Below, one piece after another: positions 14,774-14,885 of a DNA stretch of 14,885 bases. The notes beneath the pieces were generated by a model. That model saw only the letters and a list, made by a program, of their open reading frames with translations, ran no database searches and was not told the DNA's origin. Where the stretch lies: contig URTW01000028.1 of assembly GCA_900550815.1 (NCBI GenBank), positions 1 to 14,885 of the forward strand, in the 5' to 3' direction. The position numbers and the translations under genes were made by a program. Numbering within the stretch: the stretch's first letter is position 1; each line of letters opens with the position of its first letter. The DNA comes from an uncultured Collinsella sp. (GTDB taxonomy: Bacteria > Actinomycetota > Coriobacteriia > Coriobacteriales > Coriobacteriaceae).

Positions 14774-14885
14774 ATGACTACCGTAAGACGAGCCGATCTT
14801 TCTTGCGTCGTCCAGGCGGGCGGGCTGTCGTCGCGCATGGGTTGCGACAAGGCGCGGATGTTGTTTTGCGGTGAGCCGCTCATCG
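14774..14885 (+). CDS. mobA: Molybdenum cofactor guanylyltransferase MobA, 3'-truncated by the window
   Basis: Only the first 37 codons are in the window. They contain the nucleotidyltransferase signature VVQAGGLSSRMGCDKARM and then GEPLI, which matches the GTP-binding loop of MobA (usual form LAGGxSxRMGxDKA). MobA links GMP to molybdopterin to make the MGD cofactor needed by the molybdoenzyme encoded upstream. The ATG at 14774 follows a G-rich stretch (GGGGGTGG, about 14758-14765). An in-frame ATG at 14756 is a possible alternative start with no clear ribosome binding site. The Gln in place of Leu before AGG is a small departure. Another nucleotidyltransferase of the same fold is possible but less likely given the RMGxDKA match. 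Confidence 0.8.
   Translation, partial: MTTVRRADLSCVVQAGGLSSRMGCDKARMLFCGEPLI

Noticed and set aside
1..14885. CRISPR arrays, insertion sequences, phage or defence genes
   Set aside because: No direct repeat arrays, transposase or phage-like frames are visible. The window is a metabolic locus with housekeeping-type genes.

Overview
The window is GC-rich, densely packed DNA with every gene on the + strand. The gene families, the strong GC bias at third codon positions and the anaerobic formate/hydrogen theme suggest a gut anaerobic actinobacterium of the Coriobacteriia, Collinsella-like. This placement is inferred from the look of the sequence and was not tested by a search.

Region 1 (1-8718) is the distal part of a formate hydrogenlyase (group 4 [NiFe] hydrogenase) operon. 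The order is hyfD-like (5' end outside the window), hyfE, hyfF, hyfG, hyfH, hyfI, hycH-like, hycI and focA. Almost all junctions are 0-13 nt or overlap, and a strong intrinsic terminator at 8683-8718 ends the unit. The genes encode the membrane proton-pumping arm (HyfD/E/F), the NiFe catalytic core and its Fe-S relay (HyfG/H/I), two hydrogenase maturation factors (HycH, HycI protease) and a formate channel (FocA). The hyfD-like gene carries an in-frame TAG at 426-428 in one of the most conserved stretches of its family.

Region 2 (8719-14374) is a second unit: a molybdopterin oxidoreductase, then selA and selB, the last two overlapping by 4 nt. The molybdopterin enzyme sits where a selenocysteine formate dehydrogenase (FdhF) might be expected. 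It has cysteine at the metal-ligand position and lacks the following histidine, so it looks more like the thiosulfate/polysulfide reductase branch than a true formate dehydrogenase.

Region 3 (14375-14885) holds a 66-nt imperfect palindrome, the selenocysteine tRNA gene selC (anticodon UCA) with a probable terminator, and the first 37 codons of mobA, which runs off the window end.

Taken together, the locus joins H2 evolution from formate, formate transport, selenocysteine incorporation (selA, selB, selC; no selD here) and the last step of bis-MGD cofactor synthesis (mobA). The natural client of the Sec machinery, a TGA-containing fdhF, is not in this window and may lie upstream or elsewhere.
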